From Limnephilus marmoratus (taxonomy: Eukaryota; Arthropoda; Insecta; Trichoptera; Limnephilidae), in the NCBI GenBank assembly GCA_917880885.1, contig OU862913.1, forward strand, positions 40,395,460 through 40,459,459: a stretch of 64,000 bases of DNA, read 5' to 3'. Below are positions 61,911 to 64,000 of this stretch, piece by piece. The translations under genes were made by a program, and so were the position numbers. Position 1 is the stretch's first letter. Each line of letters begins with the position of its first letter. The notes beneath the pieces were generated by a model. The model ran no database searches and was not told the origin of the DNA. It saw only the letters and a program-made list of their open reading frames with translations.

Positions 61911-62277
61911 TTTGCACATCAAATAAGTGGTTTATACAAAGTAAAATTATTTCATTATTCTATAATGGATAACCACAAAGTAATAGCTACATTCAAAAAT
62001 ATGTTATTAATTTTGTTCATCTCGAGGTATGTGAGCAGTTTGTCGTTGATCACACGTTCCATCACCTTAGACAGAACTGATGTGATCGCTATGGGACGGT
62101 AATTGGCCGGATTGGAGCGATCACCCTTCTTTGGAATATGATGGTTAATTGCTTTTTCAACCAGAGGGCACAGAACCAGACTTCAGCGGCATTTTAAAAA
62201 GCTTCTTCAAAATTAGAGCTATATCTGCAGCGCACCTCTGCAGTACCAGGGCAAGTATACCGTCAGGCCCACTACAC

Positions 62278-62909
62278 TAGCTTTATTTATATTAATAAAA
62301 GACAGAAGGTAAATATAATAGAGGTTTATTCAATCTACTTATACAAGAATTAGTATACATATACAGTTGAGTGGCAACACTTTGTTTAACAATAACACTT
62401 GCTCGGTGCAATTCTCAACTCTAAAAATCAAAATAGCGTTTTTCATTAAGAAAATAAGTGCTCAATCGACGTAGAAAGTCAAGGGCTTTCCGCCAATATA
62501 TCAGTTTCATAATATTAAAACTTAAAATCAACGTAATTATATGGTTTAGTGTTTTTGAAAGTGACAGTTCGGCCCGGTCCAAAGGACCCGGTATTTAAGT
62601 TAGTGTTTTAGTACTTAAGTCAGTTCTAATCTAGTAAATAAGAGACCACCCAGACGTTAAAAAACATTTCCCATCGAGTGATATCTGGCACGGTCAATTC
62701 AGCATAGTTTTAGATTCCTTTTTGTGTTAATTTTGACGTTTATGTTTTTGCGGTAGTTTTGACAGTTGACGTTTGTTTTCGCAGCTGTTCCGAGTGAAGT
62801 TTATAATATTAATAACTATTAACTAGTGCTTAGTAGAGGATAATAGTTATATTTTACAAAGTGAACAATAACGCAGAGAAGACCACTCCAGAATTACCTT
62901 CCATCATCT
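62278..62909. other. Spacer and 5' UTR of the next LINE
   Basis: The left part is unassigned. The right part (from about 62,700) probably forms the 5' UTR of the R1-like element; its start is not visible. Confidence 0.5.
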
Positions 62910-64000
62910 ATGGATCAACCGGACGATAACGTACGCCGAAGGAAGAAGAGAGGCGGTGCCCCCCCCGCACTCTCCCACAACCGCCGCCGCCGAGATCCCG
63001 GGCACCAGCTGCAGCAGTCCCAGGCTAGAACTAGGTGATATTTCGGACGAGGATTCGGACAATTCTGAAAAATACTTTAGATCTGGGAAAGAAGCTCTAA
63101 GTGATGTCCAGATGGCGCTGGAGGAATTGCAGGACACTTTAGCTGAAAAGCAATGTAAGGTAAGCAAGGAGCAGCAACTAAAAATTGCCAGAAACGTAAC
63201 TTACGTAATTGGTGCTGTATCACAACTTACATTGGACAGGGAAAAACTGAGAGCTGATCTGACTACTGCCCAGGCTGGTTTGAAAGTGGCCCAGGCGGAA
63301 AAACGTTCGGTTGAGGACTGCAACCGTCACCTCGCGGAGAAAATTCAGCAGCTAGAGGCGGACCTAGGACCTGTGATGCGACGTGTCGCTGTAGCTACTG
63401 AGGCGACCATGTCATTTGCGGACATCGCCAAAATAAAAACTAAAGATGCGATTCCATTGCCGATCACTCGTACAGGACAAGCAGTAGGACCTACAAAGCC
63501 ACTATATGCGATTTTCCTAAGCTGGATAGCATTAAAGACAGCGATGAAACAAAACAAAATGTAAGAAAAACTTTAAAGCCTTCAGCTTTAGGTATCCGAG
63601 TAACCGGCATGAGAAACATACGAAATAAGGGAGTGGTGATTCATACTGCCAGTGTTGAAGACCAACAAAAATTATTAATTGCGCTCACTAATACGAATTC
63701 AAGTACTTTAAGCGCACGACTACCAGCAAAAAGACATCCCAAGGTAATATTTTTTTAATGTACCTAGAGAGTTATCCGATGAGAGCTTCCTGAATAGCGC
63801 TTTAGCTGGAATTCCCAACATGGAGCAAATGGACACTGGAGAGATGATCTCGAATTGCCGACTCAGCCATTTGGCTGGCGCTCGATCTGGCTCAACCTGT
63901 CATCGAGTGTATGAGGTTCCGGCTAAGCTACGTCATCTGTTAGTAGAACAGGAACGGGTATTCGTGGATTGGACGGTGTGCCGTGTACGAGATTTTATAG
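62910..64000 (+). pseudogene. R1-like LINE ORF1 (gag), frameshifted, runs off the window
   Basis: The start MDQPDDNVRRRKKRGG at 62,910 passes through a C8 run (62,960-62,967), beyond which the reading continues in the frame with AAAEIPGTSCSS and DISDEDSDNSEKYF. A long coiled coil follows (residues about 60-150: VQMALEELQDTLAEKQ, LKVAQAEKRSVED), then FADIAK. Two later shifts (a TTTT near 63,513 and a T7 run near 63,750) lead to LGIRVTGMRNIRNKGVVI, LPAKRHPKVIF, VPRELSDESFLNSALAG and FVDWTVCRVRDFI. This order is typical of R1/jockey-group ORF1 just before its zinc knuckles, which lie outside the window. All three breaks fall in homopolymers. Confidence 0.8.

Larger units (their letters stand above)
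61245..62002. mobile_element. Penelope-like element remnant in foldback arrangement
   Basis: Two inverted arms of about 358 bp (61,245 to about 61,603 and about 61,604-61,962) meet at a nearly perfect centre, followed by 40 bases found only on the right. The whole is flanked by a 12-bp target duplication GTTATTAATTTT (61,233-61,244 and 62,003-62,014). Each arm encodes the C-terminal end of a Penelope-like protein and carries a hammerhead-like core. Inverted, truncated insertions are characteristic of Penelope-like elements. It interrupts a LINE RT. Confidence 0.85.
60320..62277 (-). pseudogene. LINE reverse transcriptase, interrupted by a Penelope-like insertion
   Basis: Minus-strand RT pieces in order: GPDGILALVLQRCAADIALI (62,270), a YGFPRNHSCGDLLAYMTH block (61,220), VALDISKAFDRVW (61,110), LRERSIQMVADGF and AGIPQGSVL (60,960), WLHINDLL, IHCYADDSTV (60,860), then in the next frame CIDLLGVTLSDQL, KLGALYRARRYFN and SQVRPRVEFG (60,450). 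This belongs to the family whose scraps lie at 16.7 and 23.1-24.2 kb. Several frameshifts are present (ATG-bounded frames 60,832-61,092 and 60,435-60,752). The 61,245-62,002 insertion splits the RT between its first and second motifs. The element's 5' part is missing. Confidence 0.88.

Noticed and set aside
49050..64000. Serine-protease catalytic exons of the clip gene
   Set aside because: I looked for plus-strand exons with the histidine, aspartate and serine motifs after the donor at 49,049 and found none; the downstream sequence is mobile elements.

Overview
This is a eukaryotic, AT-rich window, almost certainly from an insect genome. It shows spliced genes with GT/AG introns, clip-domain modules typical of arthropod immune/developmental serine-protease cascades, a TATA plus initiator promoter, and an insect-type mixture of transposable elements (CR1/jockey-like and R1-like LINEs, Gypsy, BEL/Pao, Penelope-like, Harbinger, hAT, piggyBac-like MITEs, tRNA-derived SINEs). 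The order of insect cannot be fixed from this sequence alone. There is no bacterial operon, CRISPR array or phage region.

The only host gene seen runs on the + strand from a core promoter at about 28.92 kb and a signal-peptide exon at 29,029 to at least 49,048. Six further exons encode three complete six-cysteine clip domains. Each clip is built from two exons separated by a phase-0 intron and bounded by phase-1 introns. Clip 1 and clip 3 are much more alike than either is to clip 2, which points to duplication of a two-exon cassette. No protease domain was found before the window ends. The introns (4.2, 8.2, 2.2, 4.6, 0.08 and 0.1 kb) are filled with mobile elements.

Layout: 0.16-3.1 kb, LINE (-) with two adjoining open frames, the second lacking the reverse-transcriptase core in frame. 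4.5-7.6 kb, decayed Gypsy element (-). 8.0-12.5 kb, tRNA-like sequence, microsatellite, LINE tails and a SINE body. 12.7-26.3 kb, Harbinger territory: a HARBI1 transposase pseudogene (-), three Myb/SANT-like accessory genes, MITEs, and a large inverted repeat with 2.08-kb near-identical arms. 26.6-27.6 kb, degenerate tandem repeat. 29-49 kb, the clip gene, with a mosaic LINE in its first long clip intron and a hAT MITE, SINE copies and a LINE-tail copy in later introns. 50-53 kb, LINE (-), truncated next to a recent BEL/Pao element (53.05-59.69 kb, -). 59.8 kb, SINE. 60.3-62.3 kb, LINE RT (-) interrupted by a Penelope-like foldback insertion with a 12-bp target-site duplication and hammerhead-like motifs. 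62.9 kb to the end, the start of an R1-like LINE ORF1.

The genes do not form one pathway: a host secreted protein is embedded in layered, often nested, selfish DNA. Many element ORFs break at homopolymer runs. This may be decay, or may partly reflect consensus error in the assembly; both readings are kept open.
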